Shown here piece after piece: positions 11,951 through 23,964 of a stretch of DNA of 64,000 nucleotides; within the stretch, counting starts at the first letter, position 1; each line of letters begins with the position of its first letter. The stretch is from NCBI RefSeq assembly GCF_051020765.1, contig NC_134936.1, positions 6,056,186 through 6,120,185 on the forward strand, given 5' to 3'. This stretch comes from Lasioglossum baleicum. Lineage: Eukaryota; Arthropoda; Insecta; Hymenoptera; Halictidae. The notes under the pieces were generated by a model. That model had not been told where the DNA came from, searched no databases, and saw only the letters and a program-made list of their open reading frames with translations. Both the position numbers and the translations under genes were made by a program.

Positions 11951-13083
11951 GAGGAACTTAAATTGGCAGAGATTGATCGCTTTCAATTCAATCGAAAACT
12001 TCGACATTTAATTCGATATAGAATGTGTCACAGATCATTAATAAATGTCAAAACCGACCGATAGTGCTGTGACGGTTAAAAATTTGTCCCGAAGGGAACG
12101 GAAATAAAAAAAATGTAGTAATTGCGTCAGCAGTATGATTCGTTTAATAAAATATGAACGACATACGAGAACGTGCAATAACATTTGTTCACGCATCGAA
12201 AACTCCTTTGACACTTCGTTGTATTTAGAAAATCATAAAATTGTGGCAATAGATTAACATAATGTGTCTGGACGTACATTTTTGAAATCACAATATGAAA
12301 TGAACGATTTTTAATGAAATTCAATATTCACAGTCACGGCGACATATGCCAATCAATTTTAAAGATGGACAGAGTGGTCGAAACAAACAGTGAAGCTGTA
12401 CTTTTCATCTGTTGCGATAAGATTGATATTCGTAGTGGAAAAAATTAAATGATTCAGACAGATTTACTTTCCGTCAGATGCATTTGTAATATGCGATTGT
12501 ACAACCTCCCAAATAAACTATATCTCTATTGCATGTAAAGCGGTACTTTCCATGTGATAATTGAAAATTTAATTGGCTGCAAACTACTCGAAGTTAATGT
12601 CAAATGAAAATGAAGAAACGATGCATAAATTGCGTGTTTAATAATCATTTCAATTAATTACGATTAGCCCACACGTACACTGTTTCGTACGACGTAAGCT
12701 ATGTTGTATACCAACGATAAGATTCTCTCTAGCATTAGTAATCACTCATGTAATCTAAACGTTTCAGTTCGTCTCTCTATCTTCAGTTCGACATTCCATC
12801 TACCATTACTCATCTTTGAACCTCATCCCCATGATTCATCCCTTACTGACCATTAGACCTAAAACAACCCCCACTTTACAGAACCCAAAACCTATATCTC
12901 CTGCTGATTTCTTCCTCTCGCGAGCATTCTTTTCTCAGGCTTCATTCGCTTCCGATCAGTCTCTTACCGAGTCTTGTCTAGACTACTAAGATCTTTTGTA
13001 TTACGTCCGTAGTTTGTATTTCGTTTAGAAATTGTACTTAATAAATATACTTATATTGAGTATCCGGAATACAACAGCTATAA
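11951..13083. other. Non-coding, nothing recognised
   Basis: A mildly pyrimidine-rich stretch lies at 12770-12970. No gene or repeat partner was found. Confidence 0.35.
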
Positions 13084-13495
13084 CCAACAAAAACATCCTG
13101 TAAACAGGAGCCATCAAACCAAATACGGCCAAGTTCGTTAGTTCAGAAATGCCTCTTGCAGTACTGAAAAAAGCGTTTGCAAAAAATTAGTTTAAAAGAA
13201 CGCTATTTAATTTTTAATGAATTACATGCAGTGCTAAATTATTTAAACTTGGCCGTCACTTTTTAAACCAATGGCCATAAAAGGTGTTAGGTAGCGGCCA
13301 AGTTTGAATAATTTAGCCCTCCATGTAATTCATTAAAAATTAAATAGCGTTCCTTTAAACTAATTTTTTGCAAACGCTTTTTTCAGTACTGCAAGAGGTA
13401 TTTCGAAACTAACGAACTTGTCCGTATTTTGTTTGATCTCACAACTTTTTACGGCCATAGGAACTTGGCTCCTGTTTACAGGATGTTTTTGTTGG
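13084..13495. mobile_element. 412-bp foldback element
   Basis: It starts CCAACAAAAACATCCTG and ends CAGGATGTTTTTGTTGG. The arms (about 190 bp each) are reverse complements with small indels and share GCAAAAAATTAGTTTAAA and TAAAAATTAAATAGCGTT. No target duplication is evident. Non-coding. Confidence 0.75.
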
Positions 13496-13548
13496 GATTT
13501 CATCAATTTTTGTTGAAATTTCATCAATTATCAAGTAGGTATCAAAGA

Positions 13549-13668
13549 TTAACACTCTGCCGGCGAATTAGAAGCCAACTTTAGTTAACAATGGAAACAA
13601 TATTTTGAATAATGGTACAGCAATTTTTAGTGGTGACCCAGAGTCACCACTCGAGTGCTAAGAGTTAA
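13549..13668. mobile_element. TTAA-flanked MITE
   Basis: It runs from TTAACACTCTGCCGGCG to GAGTGCTAAGAGTTAA, with TTAA at both ends. The right part is a local hairpin (GTGGTGACC...AGAGTCACCAC). TTAA duplication fits piggyBac- or Kolobok-like elements. Confidence 0.5.
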
Positions 13669-15420
13669 AGTTTGAACAGTGCGGCACAATTGCGTATACC
13701 CGATATTTCCATTTCCGACCTGACACCTGTAAAACAATAATTGATTGTTAGAGATTAATTAAGAACGTCTGCGTCGTCTGGTGGTTTCAGCGATTCGTTA
13801 GGCTCGTTACAATCACATCAATGTCCCTTGTGCGATCTTCTATTTTTCGACACCGTGAAAATCGATCGTTATCACCGCTATATCGGACAAAATAATGACG
13901 CGATAATCCGATGAGACTGCTAGACGATAACAATTCGGTCCAATCGCAGTAAAGCGAAACTGTTTTAACCGATCTCTATTTAGAGTGCTTGTGAAATTAC
14001 CGTACTCCTTTAATAGACAAAAATAAATGTAATTCAATTTCTGGGAAAGAAAATTATCAAAGCTGAGAGATTGTTGCCTTAGGCGCTAGTAATGAACGTG
14101 TTAAAAAATTAGAAGATTATTTTATTTTCGAAGTTGTCCCATAACAAATGTATGAATATTTGTATGTATTTTAGTACTACAGCAAATCCTCTATAAACTC
14201 AAAACGGCTGTACACGATAAACGCAAAAAAATATCCCCTCCACTGTAGTAATCTGATCTCGGGTCGGGTATATCGGTGTGAACTACTACTAATGCGACGC
14301 GGAGAGTCGTAGTTGTCGGCACAGTTCAAAGGCCCGTGCGGCCACACAATGTAACACCAATATTAAATCTTTTTTATTATTACTTATTTTTTTAGGAAAC
14401 TTTCACCAATATATTTGTGACATTCTTCTGATTCTATTTCTCTTTCTATTTCTATTTCAATTCTAATTTTAATTCTAACTTCAAGTCAAATTTCAATTCT
14501 AATTTCAATTCTATTTCAATTACTTTCGAAGCTATTCAAGATAATTGATTTGAATGGAACACCCTATAGATCACATTGTTTTAAGCACTTTAGTTTAACC
14601 TTATAACCGGATGACTGTCGATAAAACAAGTAAAACCGATATGATACGAATACTATGACACAATAAAAGAAATGTTTGTTGAATTAAGAGAAAAAATTAA
14701 AAGTTTCTGAAAGATGATAGAGTCAAATGACTGAAACGAGTTACAATTCGTCATCTCCGGTGGACGAGTTAAAAGTTAAAACAGATAGAAGTTAAATGCT
14801 GCGAATGTAAGCCATCGTATACTTTCACGGGCGATAGTAGTTTTTCTTAATCAGGTACGAATAATTACACCAATTAAACGGTCGCATTCCGACCGTTCGC
14901 AAATAAGAGTCTTCCTAAGCATTTATCATTCCTCGAAATAAAACTTTATCTTATAAATTGCTTGGTTCCTTTATAATGCCGCGATTTAACTTGCTTAAAG
15001 TGTTGGGCTTATTAACATAAACGCGCTCTCCCGGCTAATTCCAACAAAAAAACACAAGCTTACCAACGCAGGCTAACTCACTAGCAATTAACGCTTGAAT
15101 ACAGGGCATAAACGGAGCATTTGTAGTATTAAGGTCAAACTAAAATTGTCTCCGAGCTGAAATAATTGGGCAAGTACGTATCTATTTGAAATGCTGCAAG
15201 TTGAGCTTAATTTCTAGAAAAGAAGATACTTACTGCGAAAGTTATCCGCAACGTAATATACGATTTTTCATAATGCAGTTGTAACTCATTAGGGAGGAGA
15301 TTTCCTCCCTAAAATCATTAAGGGAGGAAATAACATCAATTTAGTTCCTATTTCTTGTAATCTATGTAGACAATTTCTATTTTACATAAAGATCCGCAGT
15401 CTAATTGTAACATGTTAATG
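13669..15420. other. Non-coding; pyrimidine-rich low-complexity run at 14429-14530
   Basis: 14429-14530 alternates TTTCTATTTC, TTTCAATTC and TTAATTCTAA blocks. 14265-14285 (CGGGTCGGGTATATCGG) recurs at 51835-51860. An AGACTGCGG-type end (ATCCGCAGTCTAA) lies at ~15392. No gene is seen. Confidence 0.4.
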
Positions 15421-15671
15421 TTAACACATTACCGACTGGTGATTGTTGCATAATTTTGATAAATCTATGGTACAAGGCTAAACACTTTTTAATGGAACAT
15501 TGAATAGCAACAGCAATTTTCATTGTGGACTAACAAGTCACCCTCAATAACGTCATCTAATAGTTTCATTTGAGATTGCAATGTAAAAGAAAATTTCTAT
15601 GCTTCCCTCTGGTACAGCACAATTATTGAAAATCCTATTATGTAATAGGCTTCCGGTAGGTAAAGTGTTAA
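15421..15671. mobile_element. TTAA-flanked MITE
   Basis: It starts TTAACACATTACCGACTGG. Its right end reads CCGGTAGGTAAAGTGTTAA, the imperfect complement. TTAA at both ends; 251 bp; non-coding. Confidence 0.55.
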
Positions 15672-16365
15672 ACTGAATATATTCAGTGAATTGTGGTCCA
15701 CGTTACATATTTATTTCTTTTATACATAGTTTTGCATCCACTGCGAATATAATTGAATAATAATTTTAAGTTTTACAACAACTTTAAATCAGACTATAAT
15801 CTGATAATGTAACTCGAATATAGGGTAGAGCGACACACAGATATAATCTTGAACGTAATATCGCATTCATAAATCTATTGTCAACTGCGAGCAGCTGTTA
15901 GCGATATATGAATCCTGTTTTTAGGTCCTGTATATGACACTAGATTAATTCTGTCCTGATGCACCTAACCTCTTTATCTCTTGAATTATCATCCTTACTT
16001 TTTGCTACAGTGTTTATTCGAAACATTTCTGAACTGTTCAACGTTTAGATGGCGGAGCTCGGGTCCATTTTAACCCACTATTTCACAGGATTTTATATCC
16101 CACATTTTATCCCACTATTTCTACGGATTTTATGCATTTATGAGAAAAATGAGTGGGTAAAATTTCAAGTAGTGAAGAGATTGCAAATATTTAAGGATGT
16201 CGATAGATTATTTTCAACTCTACAATTTTTAAATAGTCGAAAATATTTATTATTTTCCTCCTGTTTCTTACAGTCTATGAAGAAACTTTTTATTTTGCAT
16301 AAAGATCTGCAGTGTAGTCATTATGCAATTGTTCAACTACTAACAACTAATTTAAATCGGGGACT
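15672..16365. other. Non-coding with a degenerate AGACTGCGG-family copy
   Basis: 16120-16318 carries the ACGGATTTTATGCATTTATGA and CATAAAGATCTGCAGTGTAG landmarks of that family. An open frame of 133 codons starting at 16049 crosses it and continues into the next element, so I treat it as chance. Confidence 0.4.
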
Positions 16366-16373
16366 GGTTCAAT

Positions 16374-16708
16374 GGGTCCCATGGAAATCACCGACACAGA
16401 TTTCTCCGACACGGTTTTCGCCGACAACATTTGTCCGACAACACCTTTAACCGACAACAAATTTGATCGACAACGAATTTGATCCACAACGACTTGAGAC
16501 ACGGTATGACAATAGTGTATGATAATACTTTATGATAATACATATGATAATACATACTGTGGTCGTCTTAAGTTGTTGTGGATCAAATTCGTTCTCAGTC
16601 AAAATCGTTGTCGGTTAAAGGCGTTGTCGGCCAAAGCTATTGTCGGACAAATCTGGAGTCGGAGAAATGTTGTCGGCGAAAACCGTGTCGGTGATTTCCA
16701 TGGGACCC
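16374..16708. mobile_element. 335-bp foldback MITE with perfect 8-bp target duplication
   Basis: It starts GGGTCCCATGGAAATCACCG and ends CATGGGACCC. The arms (16374-16500, 16575-16708) are long inverted repeats built of degenerate CGACAACAATTTG / CAAATTGTTGTCG units. The direct repeat GGTTCAAT flanks it exactly (16366-16373, 16709-16716). An 8-bp duplication fits hAT, P or Merlin elements; the GGG ends do not settle which. Confidence 0.82.
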
Positions 16709-16933
16709 GGTTCAATTTGGTGTAATAAAAAACATTTACGAGTCTAGATAAACTACTTTTTAAAACTATAATTAAGAGAACCAAAAAATATCTTCCTTAC
16801 TTTCCTAATTCATATAATTGACACCGATCTACAAAACGCATTTTAAACATTTTCAATGCAGGCTCACATAAACATCAAGTTGTAGAATGCAGCTTTTAGT
16901 ATTTTCTTTACATCTCCGACCAATTGCAATTTT

Positions 16934-17170
16934 CTAACCCTTAGCTCTTGAGTGGTGGCTCAGAGTGCTGTGCCATTATTCAAAATGTTGTGTACATTAT
17001 TAAATATGCTGGTACCTGACCAATTACTAAACATTTAAGTATTGTATGAGGTATTACAATCGGTTTCATGTTCATAGAAAGAAAACAATGAATATAGAAT
17101 GGAATTATTCTCTAGGTCGGCAGAAATGTTTAATTTTCGAGTTAAAATAGCTCCGAGTGCAAAGGGTTAA
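16934..17170. mobile_element. Degenerate TTAA MITE
   Basis: The left end CTAACCCTTAGCTCTTGAG is a decayed form of TTAACCC; the right end is GCTCCGAGTGCAAAGGGTTAA. It belongs to the same family as 17696-18503 and 43665-43916. Confidence 0.45.
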
Positions 17171-17399
17171 ACTATTTCTTCTAACTTCTGAAATAAAATC
17201 CAAGCCGTATGGTGCAATATTAAAAAAGTTGTCGTTTTTTAAAGAACGTCCGAATATTAATACAGTAGCTGTCACTATACACCAGTTTAAATATTCATGC
17301 TTCAGTATGCACAAATAATTCCGTCACCCATATCGGGTAACACGGCAGTCAACATGTTAAATAGTAATCGAAAGAGAAATAAATTGTATTACTAATCTA

Positions 17400-17613
17400 T
17401 AGACTGCGGATTTTATGCATTTATGACAAGAAGGGGTACGTACAATTTAAAACAGTGGAGGTGTTGAAAAGATTTAAGGCCACCAATGTAAATACTAGTT
17501 TCACCTTAATAAGATAATTTAATTAAAAGAAGAATGAAATTTTTATTTGATTCCTGTGCCTCTCAATCAATGCAAACATTTTTTATTTTGCATAAAGATC
17601 CGCAGTCTACTAA
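17400..17613. mobile_element. AGACTGCGG-family element
   Basis: It starts TAGACTGCGGATTTTATGCA and ends TGCATAAAGATCCGCAGTCTA. The interior is closely similar to 48184-48386, including ATGCAAACATTTTTTATTTT near the right end. Non-coding. Confidence 0.7.
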
Positions 17614-17794
17614 TCTATTAGGTCACGAGTGAATGTAATATTGTTTTAAAGAAACTTACTAAGAGAAAATAACTATAACTATAAATAGCACACTTTTAAC
17701 TCTTTGCACTCGGAGCTATTTTAACTGGAAAATTAAACACTTCTTCCGCGACCCAGAATAATTCCATTTTATATAATTTTTTTAATTTTATGGA

Positions 17795-18159
17795 TACAGG
17801 TTTTGCACTCCAAATTCACCCTTTTGCACAAATCGATTTCACCCTTTTATAAATCAAATTGCAAAAAGTGCTTTCATTAAGAAAATTTATTTGATCAGGA
17901 AATATATATATATATATATACAGACACTGTTTTCACACATTACAAAGTTAATGAATTGGTAATTAGTTTGAAATAAATATTTCATCTGCATTTTTGCAAT
18001 AAATAAAATTTTCAATTTCTTAACAATTAATTTACATTGGATTCGATATCATTTGCAAAAAACTTACTTAAAAATACTTTATTTGCAAAGGGATGAAATT
18101 GGTCTGCAAAAGGGTGCATTTAACTTACAAAAGAGTGAATTTGGAGTGCAAAACTTGTA
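17795..18159. mobile_element. Mariner-like TA element nested in the TTAA element
   Basis: Inverted ends TACAGGTTTTGCACTCC and GGAGTGCAAAACTTGTA continue inwards with CAAATTCACCCTTTTG-type repeats. TA is at both tips. A short relative begins at 33121. Non-coding; a (TA)n run lies at 17906-17921. Confidence 0.65.
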
Positions 18160-18240
18160 TGAAATTGATATAATATTTCATACAATACTTAAATGTTTAT
18201 ACCAATATATTTAGTAATCTAAACAGTATTTTTAATAATG

Positions 18241-18451
18241 ACTAGAATGTGGATCTTTATGCATTTATGACATCTGAAAGTTTTCCAAAATTCCTGGAAT
18301 GTAAAATTCGATAGAATTAATTACGATTTTTATTTATTCCAGATCTACAAAAGATAATACCACTGAAAACAAGATTTTATTTAATTCCACTTTTTTAAAA
18401 TTTACCTAGAAAAATTCAAAATTGCATAAACATCCGCAGTCTAATAATGAC
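18241..18451. mobile_element. AGACTGCGG-family element nested in the TTAA element
   Basis: It starts TAGAATGTGGATCTTTATGC and ends TGCATAAACATCCGCAGTCTA; ~210 bp, non-coding. Confidence 0.55.
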
Positions 18452-18904
18452 ATAGCAATTTTTATTGGTGACTCCGACGAGTCACTCGAGTACTAAGGGT
18501 TAAGAAGTAATGACATTTGCGGGTAGGGGTAATGTGTGCCAAGTTAAATGGAAAATCGGAGTTTAAGCACGTTTGATTCACACCAGCATTTTAACAGCTG
18601 ATACGTGCCATCCATTTACAATTCAACCATTACACGACCCTCTGCATATGCTCACTAGTTGAGACAAATGACAAACGTAACCGATTGCATTCGCCGCCGA
18701 TAGATAGCAATGCCAGGATTCACTAATATCGTAATATTTCATATTAGGCATGCATTTCGCATTAGAGCTGCTCGACCTACGCATATAATGCGCTATCACT
18801 TTGTCACGAACTGCAGCTGATTTAACACTAGATATACGGTGCACTAAAAGTGATTATTTTATATAACATAAAAAAAATGAGAAGAGAGATTCTATTTATT
18901 TTAG

Positions 18905-19105
18905 AGATCCCATTTTTCAGTTTCAACATCAATGTCAACATCAATTTTTCAAATTCCACTTCACTCTTTCAATTTCCACTTCCATTTTTCAGTTTCAACA
19001 TCAATTTCTCATTTTCAACATCAATTTTCCAATTTCAATTTGAATTTTTCTGTTTTAACATCAATTTCTCAAATTCAACATCAATTTTTCAATTTGAACT
19101 TCAAA
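18905..19105. repeat. Degenerate minisatellite of TTTCAACATCAATTTTTCAA units
   Basis: About nine imperfect units of ~20 bp. It abuts, and has apparently replaced, the left arm tip of the foldback element at 19106. Confidence 0.7.
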
Positions 19106-19612
19106 TGCACGTAGAAGGTCCCCCTTTTCGATTTTCCGCTTATATCTCGGAAATTATGGGTCCTAGCGATAAGACCATTCTATACAAAATTAAAGGTGAC
19201 AAAATGTGCCATAAGATTGGCTGCATTCAGTTTTTCGCTTTCTCGCATAGTTTTCGAGATATCCGCTTACAAAGTTCAGTAATTGTGCTGAAGAGTTAGC
19301 TAGTCAAATAAGGCAAAAATTTCTTTTTCACAATTAGTGAACTTTGAGCGCAGACATCTCGGAAACTATGCGAGATAGCGAAAAACTGAATGCAATCAAT
19401 CCTGTAGTACATTTTGTCAGCTTTAATTTTGTATGGAATGGTGTTATCGCTAGGACACATAGTTTCCGAGATATAAGCGGAAAACCGAAAAAGTACACCG
19501 CTCACCTTCTAAGGAGTAGGGACTTTTAGTATGTTTACTTCCTAACTAGTCCAAACAAAGTCCCAAAGTTAAAAATTGTGTTCCCTCCATTTCCCTCTAC
19601 ACCTCCCTTCAT
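19106..19612. mobile_element. Foldback element family A (copy 2, left end truncated)
   Basis: It begins inside the left arm (CACGTAGAAGGTCCCCC) and runs through the nested TATATCTCGG palindromes to the right arm (CCATTTCCCTCTACACCTCCC), parallel to 4911-5608. The outer TIR tips are missing on the left. Confidence 0.65.
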
Positions 19613-20383
19613 TGACAAGACTAATCTAAAACGTTCGGTTGAAGTGCAGCTCGTTTCTCATCGTAGTTGTAATTCCCACCGCAGTAATGGGGACATTCCT
19701 AGTAATGTTGGTGTCGCAGTAATGAGCTCCTCCTTCACTTTAATGTACGTAATGCCGAGATCTTAATTTTTTTTATTAAAAAGGCAAGAGAAGTTCCTTT
19801 TCATATTTTTATTGTATCAAAGTAAGTATCTGAATAATAATGGAATTTTCTTCTATTCAATTTAAAGCAATAGAAAGAAAGTGCAATGATGTAAAAACAG
19901 TCCTTTGGTGATCGAGATAGAAGAAAAATGGCCTTATTTTTGCCATTTATGAAGAATGTGTCCTGAGATTATGAAAATATGAAAACACTTTTGTTTGCCT
20001 CGCTAACGAGGATACATTCTCATTGCAAAATATTTATTTTTAGGTATTTTAATCTCATTGCGAAGAAAATACTACTAAAACGAACAACCGCAGTAATAGG
20101 CACATTTAGCCTACGGTCGTATTAGGTTCCTGTATACGAAATTTCGAATTTTGGAATGCAAATGTTAAAAATGTGTCTGGATCAAGAAATATTATTAATT
20201 ATTGATGTAAATGGTTGTTATGTTGAACCTTTTCTGCATTAAATAAAAGCAAACGACTTATTACGACAGTGATGGTGGCTTAGAATTATTTAAATTGAAG
20301 AATTTGCTAGACTATTAACTTTTCGACCTAAGAGTAAATCAATACTTTTTTACAAGTAATGTCGAGCTGCATCCATTGTTGGA
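19613..20383. other. Non-coding; contains one copy of a direct repeat
   Basis: 19987-20110 (TTTGCCTCGCTAACGAGGAT ...) recurs in direct orientation at 22419-22545. No gene is recognised. Confidence 0.4.
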
Positions 20384-21082
20384 TTAACACTAAACCTACC
20401 AACACCGGTGAAAATGATCGGTTCCAGGTATTTTATTTTACAATTAGAAAAGTAATAAAACTGATTTCATAAGAAACGATTGTATACATAGATATCTTGA
20501 GTAGTCCACGTGGGCAAACTTTACTTTACCGGACTCAAAATTAGTACCTTTCTTCTACAAATTATGGTGTATTTGGTATGTAATCCAGTAGTTTCGATCC
20601 TCTAGGATCAATAGTTGAGGAGCTATGGTCGCTTAAAGTTGAGCAATTTTGACAGGTAAGGGAGCCGGCATATTGGTTTGTAGAGACGACCGCGAGCCGC
20701 TTACCTTGCCGCCTCCGCGCCTCCACCCCTCGACATAATCCTAACCAACTCGGTAAGCGGCGTGCGATCGTCACTACAAACCAATATGGCGGCGCCCTTA
20801 CCTGTCAAAAATGCTCAACTTTAAGCGATCATAGCTCTTCAACTATTGATCCTAGAGGGTTGACACTTCGATTTGCATCCGCGCCGGGTACAATCTACTG
20901 GATTACGTACCAAATACATCATAATTTATAGGAGAAAGGCACAAATTTTGAGTCTGGTAAAGTAAAGGGCAGCCGTGCACGTATTACAATAGGAGCCGCA
21001 CAAAGTCTAAATAAAATCAATCTTGTCATTTTACCAGGGAACATGTACCAGTTGCTCTTTAGACTTGGTAGGTTTAGTGTTA
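20384..21082. mobile_element. TTAA element with internal foldback
   Basis: The left end is TTAACACTAAACCTACCAAC and the right end reads TTGGTAGGTTTAGTGTTA. The final A of the right TTAA lies after the next element, which inserted here (TTAA is restored at 22412-22415). Inside, 20519-20967 is a near-complete palindrome with CTTTACTTTACC ends, ~210-bp arms and a GC-rich centre. No transposase is present. Confidence 0.65.
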
Positions 21083-22411
21083 GGGTGCGCTTACAGTGGC
21101 CCGTTTTCGTCCGGTTTGGCCGACGCGTCGGCCAAGAGCGGTATTTGGGCTGAAAACCTGGCCAAAAATATTTTCTTGTTTTTTCTACGTTATACAGTTA
21201 GTTCATGAATAAAAAAGTCATTTCTAACTATACATATACTAGTGATAATAAGTACATTTATGGGTCTTCATATGTAAAACTAAGGCGTAGGGCAGCGTCA
21301 ATTGACGCTGGTGGAATAAGGCTGCTACAATTTATATAGGCAGCTACGAATAAAAAAAACTTTTTCAATGCAATAGAAAATTGTATTTGTTATAAAAAAA
21401 ACCATAAAAACTGTAAGAAAAAGTTAAAAGTTTACAAATAAACTTCTTAAAAAAAAGAATAAAAATGATCAAAAACGAATTAAATCTTACAAGTATTGTA
21501 ATAGCTATTAAAAATTCACACACAATGACAAATTTTCAGGACTATCTGTATGGGGTTGGGAATCTGTATGGGGCTAGAAAAAATTATTTTATACTTTTTA
21601 GTCCGTCTTAAAAACGTGGTATATTTTAAAAATAATTTTTTTATTTAAATAATTATTAAAAAATTTTTTTATTTATATAATTTGTACTGTCATCCAGTTC
21701 TGTGCTATGTTTATGTGTATATATAAAGTTTCAAGTCTCATCGGGAAGTTAGTTTAAAGTCAATTGCAAACTTTGTACCGAACAGACAGACAAGAAAGCG
21801 AGATAATAAGAACATAGTAATAAAAAGGGGCTATATTTGGAGCTTTATTTTTTTTTAATGTGAAAACTTTTTTGCGGTATACTAATTCTAGATATCCTGA
21901 AGTTTAACACCTCGTAACTTTTATGCCGTTGCGATGAGTTGCATATGTTTAAAAACACTAATTTATGCAAGAAAGTCATGAAAATCCAAGAGCTCTTAGT
22001 CAGGCTTGTAGATCGGTAAAAACACGTATAAAAACAATTTTAACATTGATAAAAATATGATTAACGTATTGTGCATACCTTCTGTAACAATATCCATCAC
22101 AAACTTCTCCATAAAGATCATTTTCAACGTAAAAATTATCACAGGAAAAAGATGCGTACGAACGGAGTGCTGCGATCAAAAACGTGTGTATCGAACAAGT
22201 GCTATGTTCTAAGTACAGGCACGAGTGACTGCTTGGGTAAACACAACTAAGGAGTGCACCACGTGATGGCATGTTTATTTATCTATTTTGGGACGCAACC
22301 ACAACTCTCTATGTAAATTTTTCTAATTTTCATTTTTGGCCAGGTTTTCAGCCCAAATACCGCTCTGTGCGGCGTCGCGTCTGCCGAAACGGGTCCACTG
22401 TAAGCGCACCC
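21083..22411. mobile_element. PIF/Harbinger-like element with TTA target duplication
   Basis: The inverted ends of ~85 bp start GGGTGCGCTTACAGTGG and share GAGCGGTATTTGGGCTGAAA further in. TTA precedes (21080-21082) and follows (22412-22414). A 3-bp TWA duplication with GGG-starting ends is typical of PIF/Harbinger. The ~1.15-kb interior is AT-rich and I find no transposase, so it is a non-autonomous derivative. The same termini occur at 55246/63163 and 63167. Confidence 0.75.
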
Positions 22412-22559
22412 TTAAACTTGTTTGCCTCGCCAACGAGAATACATTCTCATTGAATTGTACAAATTTATTCAAGGCAAAATATCTATTTTTTCGTATTTCA
22501 ATCTCATTGAGAAAAAGTACCGCAGTAACAGGTACATTTACCCTATCTTCTTAGACAAG

Positions 22560-23721
22560 TCTAACAAATATTTATGGAAAGTTTCGTCAAAATCGGAATG
22601 TATCAATTCCCCGACGTTCCCATGCGAGTTTTACGATCGCCGGGTGACGTAGCGAAGCGTCCTCGCGAGGGTTAAACACGCGGGACGTTCGTCGAAAATA
22701 AATCCTCGGTGTCTCTGTTCGATAACTGAAAATCGCGTGGCGAGAGAGAACGGACAGCGTGACGCACGGTTCCGCGAGGAATCGTCCGGCGCGGCGGCGG
22801 CAGCGACGGCGGCGGAACGATGAAAAATACTTTTCGAGCAATGCGATTTTATTGGAATCCGACCGCTAAAAATATCAACGATGGGGGTATCTTCTGACGG
22901 AAGGTCGTATAATCTCGCGGCGAGAAATTTTCTACTCGCGCCGATAGGACGGTGAAATTCCTTGCTGCGTAATTCCATTTATTGGAATTCAAGCGTGAAA
23001 AGATCAACAAAAAGGACCCCTCGACGGGGAAAATGGAACAGACTTCTCTCTCTCTCTCTCGCTCTCTCTCCCTCTCTCGATAAAACTGACCCACATTCGA
23101 TCGCGGGAAACGAGTCTTCGAGTGCATCATTGAGGCGCACCGAGCACTTATTCGAAAGACGAGAGGATGACACGCTGAGTTACGAGCTTCGATTCCAGGT
23201 CGTGCACTCCTATTCAGCAAAAAAAAGAAGTAGTGAAAAAGAAAAAAAATGGGAAGAGGCTGGGGCGGAGAAGGGAGAAGAAGAAACGAGAACTCCTCGA
23301 GCAGTAATCACGATTAATTAAAGGCTTTAAACTAACTCGAGTTCTTACGGTTCCCATGCCCTTTATGACACTTTCAATGGTCGGCTCGCCTTCGTGCCAC
23401 CTTTCAGAGGATTTCTCCGGAATTACCGGTATCATTGTTTATCAAATTTCCAGCGATAATTATCGATCCCGGGGTGGCGCGCCCGCGCGCGGACCTTATT
23501 AAAGAATAATTCTCCTTCTCGGTGTTAATCAGTCGTCCGGGAATTGAACTTTTCTATTTTTTACTCTTTTTCGTGTCGTCGCTTCGTGCTCGAGACCCGG
23601 CGGAAGGAACAATTTTTAAACGAATTACAACGGAACTTTCGAGCAGTTTAACTGCTGAAAATCTAGCTGATGGAAATGAAAGCTTCGTGGTTCCGCGTGT
23701 AACACGTTACCGAAAGAAAGA
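22560..23721. other. GC-richer unique stretch without a recognised gene
   Basis: It contrasts with the repeats around it: CpG-rich blocks (22620-22960, 23440-23500), a (TC)n run at 23045-23078 and purine-rich runs at 23215-23290. Open frames overlap on both strands and none shows a family motif. It may be conserved intronic or regulatory sequence of the minus-strand host gene; that is inference. Confidence 0.35.
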
Positions 23722-23800
23722 TACAGTCGCCGCGGAAAGTATGTTGACACGTCTCAAAAATGCGTATTTACTATTTTAAATCAATAATTTAGGAATTAAT
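23722..23800. repeat. Tc1-like terminal sequence
   Basis: TACAGTCGCCGCGGAAAGTA resembles a Tc1-type terminus with its TA. A second similar direct copy starts at ~23916 (CGCGGAAAGTATATTGACAG). No matching inverted partner was found. Confidence 0.4.
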
Positions 23801-23964
23801 CGGAAATATGTGTTATGTATGTTATTTAACGTAGTACAAACTAGTATGTGTAGCATCAAAGATGACGTAAAGTTTATAATAATGACAGAAAAAAATTAAA
23901 TAACTTTTTTATCGATCGCGGAAAGTATATTGACAGCATTGAAAATTCGTAATTGAGTGTATTC

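Larger units (their letters stand above)
17696..18503. mobile_element. TTAA-flanked element carrying nested insertions
   Basis: The left end is TTAACTCTTTGCACTCGG and the right end CTCGAGTACTAAGGGTTAA. TTAA occurs on both sides. The bulk of its 808 bp is accounted for by a TA element (17795-18159) and an AGACTGCGG-family copy (18241-18451), so the original MITE was about 230 bp. Confidence 0.6.

Noticed and set aside
16049..16450. 133-codon open frame on the plus strand
   Set aside because: It runs from repeat-derived sequence across the left tip of the 16374 foldback.
22587..23321. Long overlapping open frames in the GC-rich block
   Set aside because: They overlap on both strands, read through TC and GAA low-complexity runs and show no motif or splice context.
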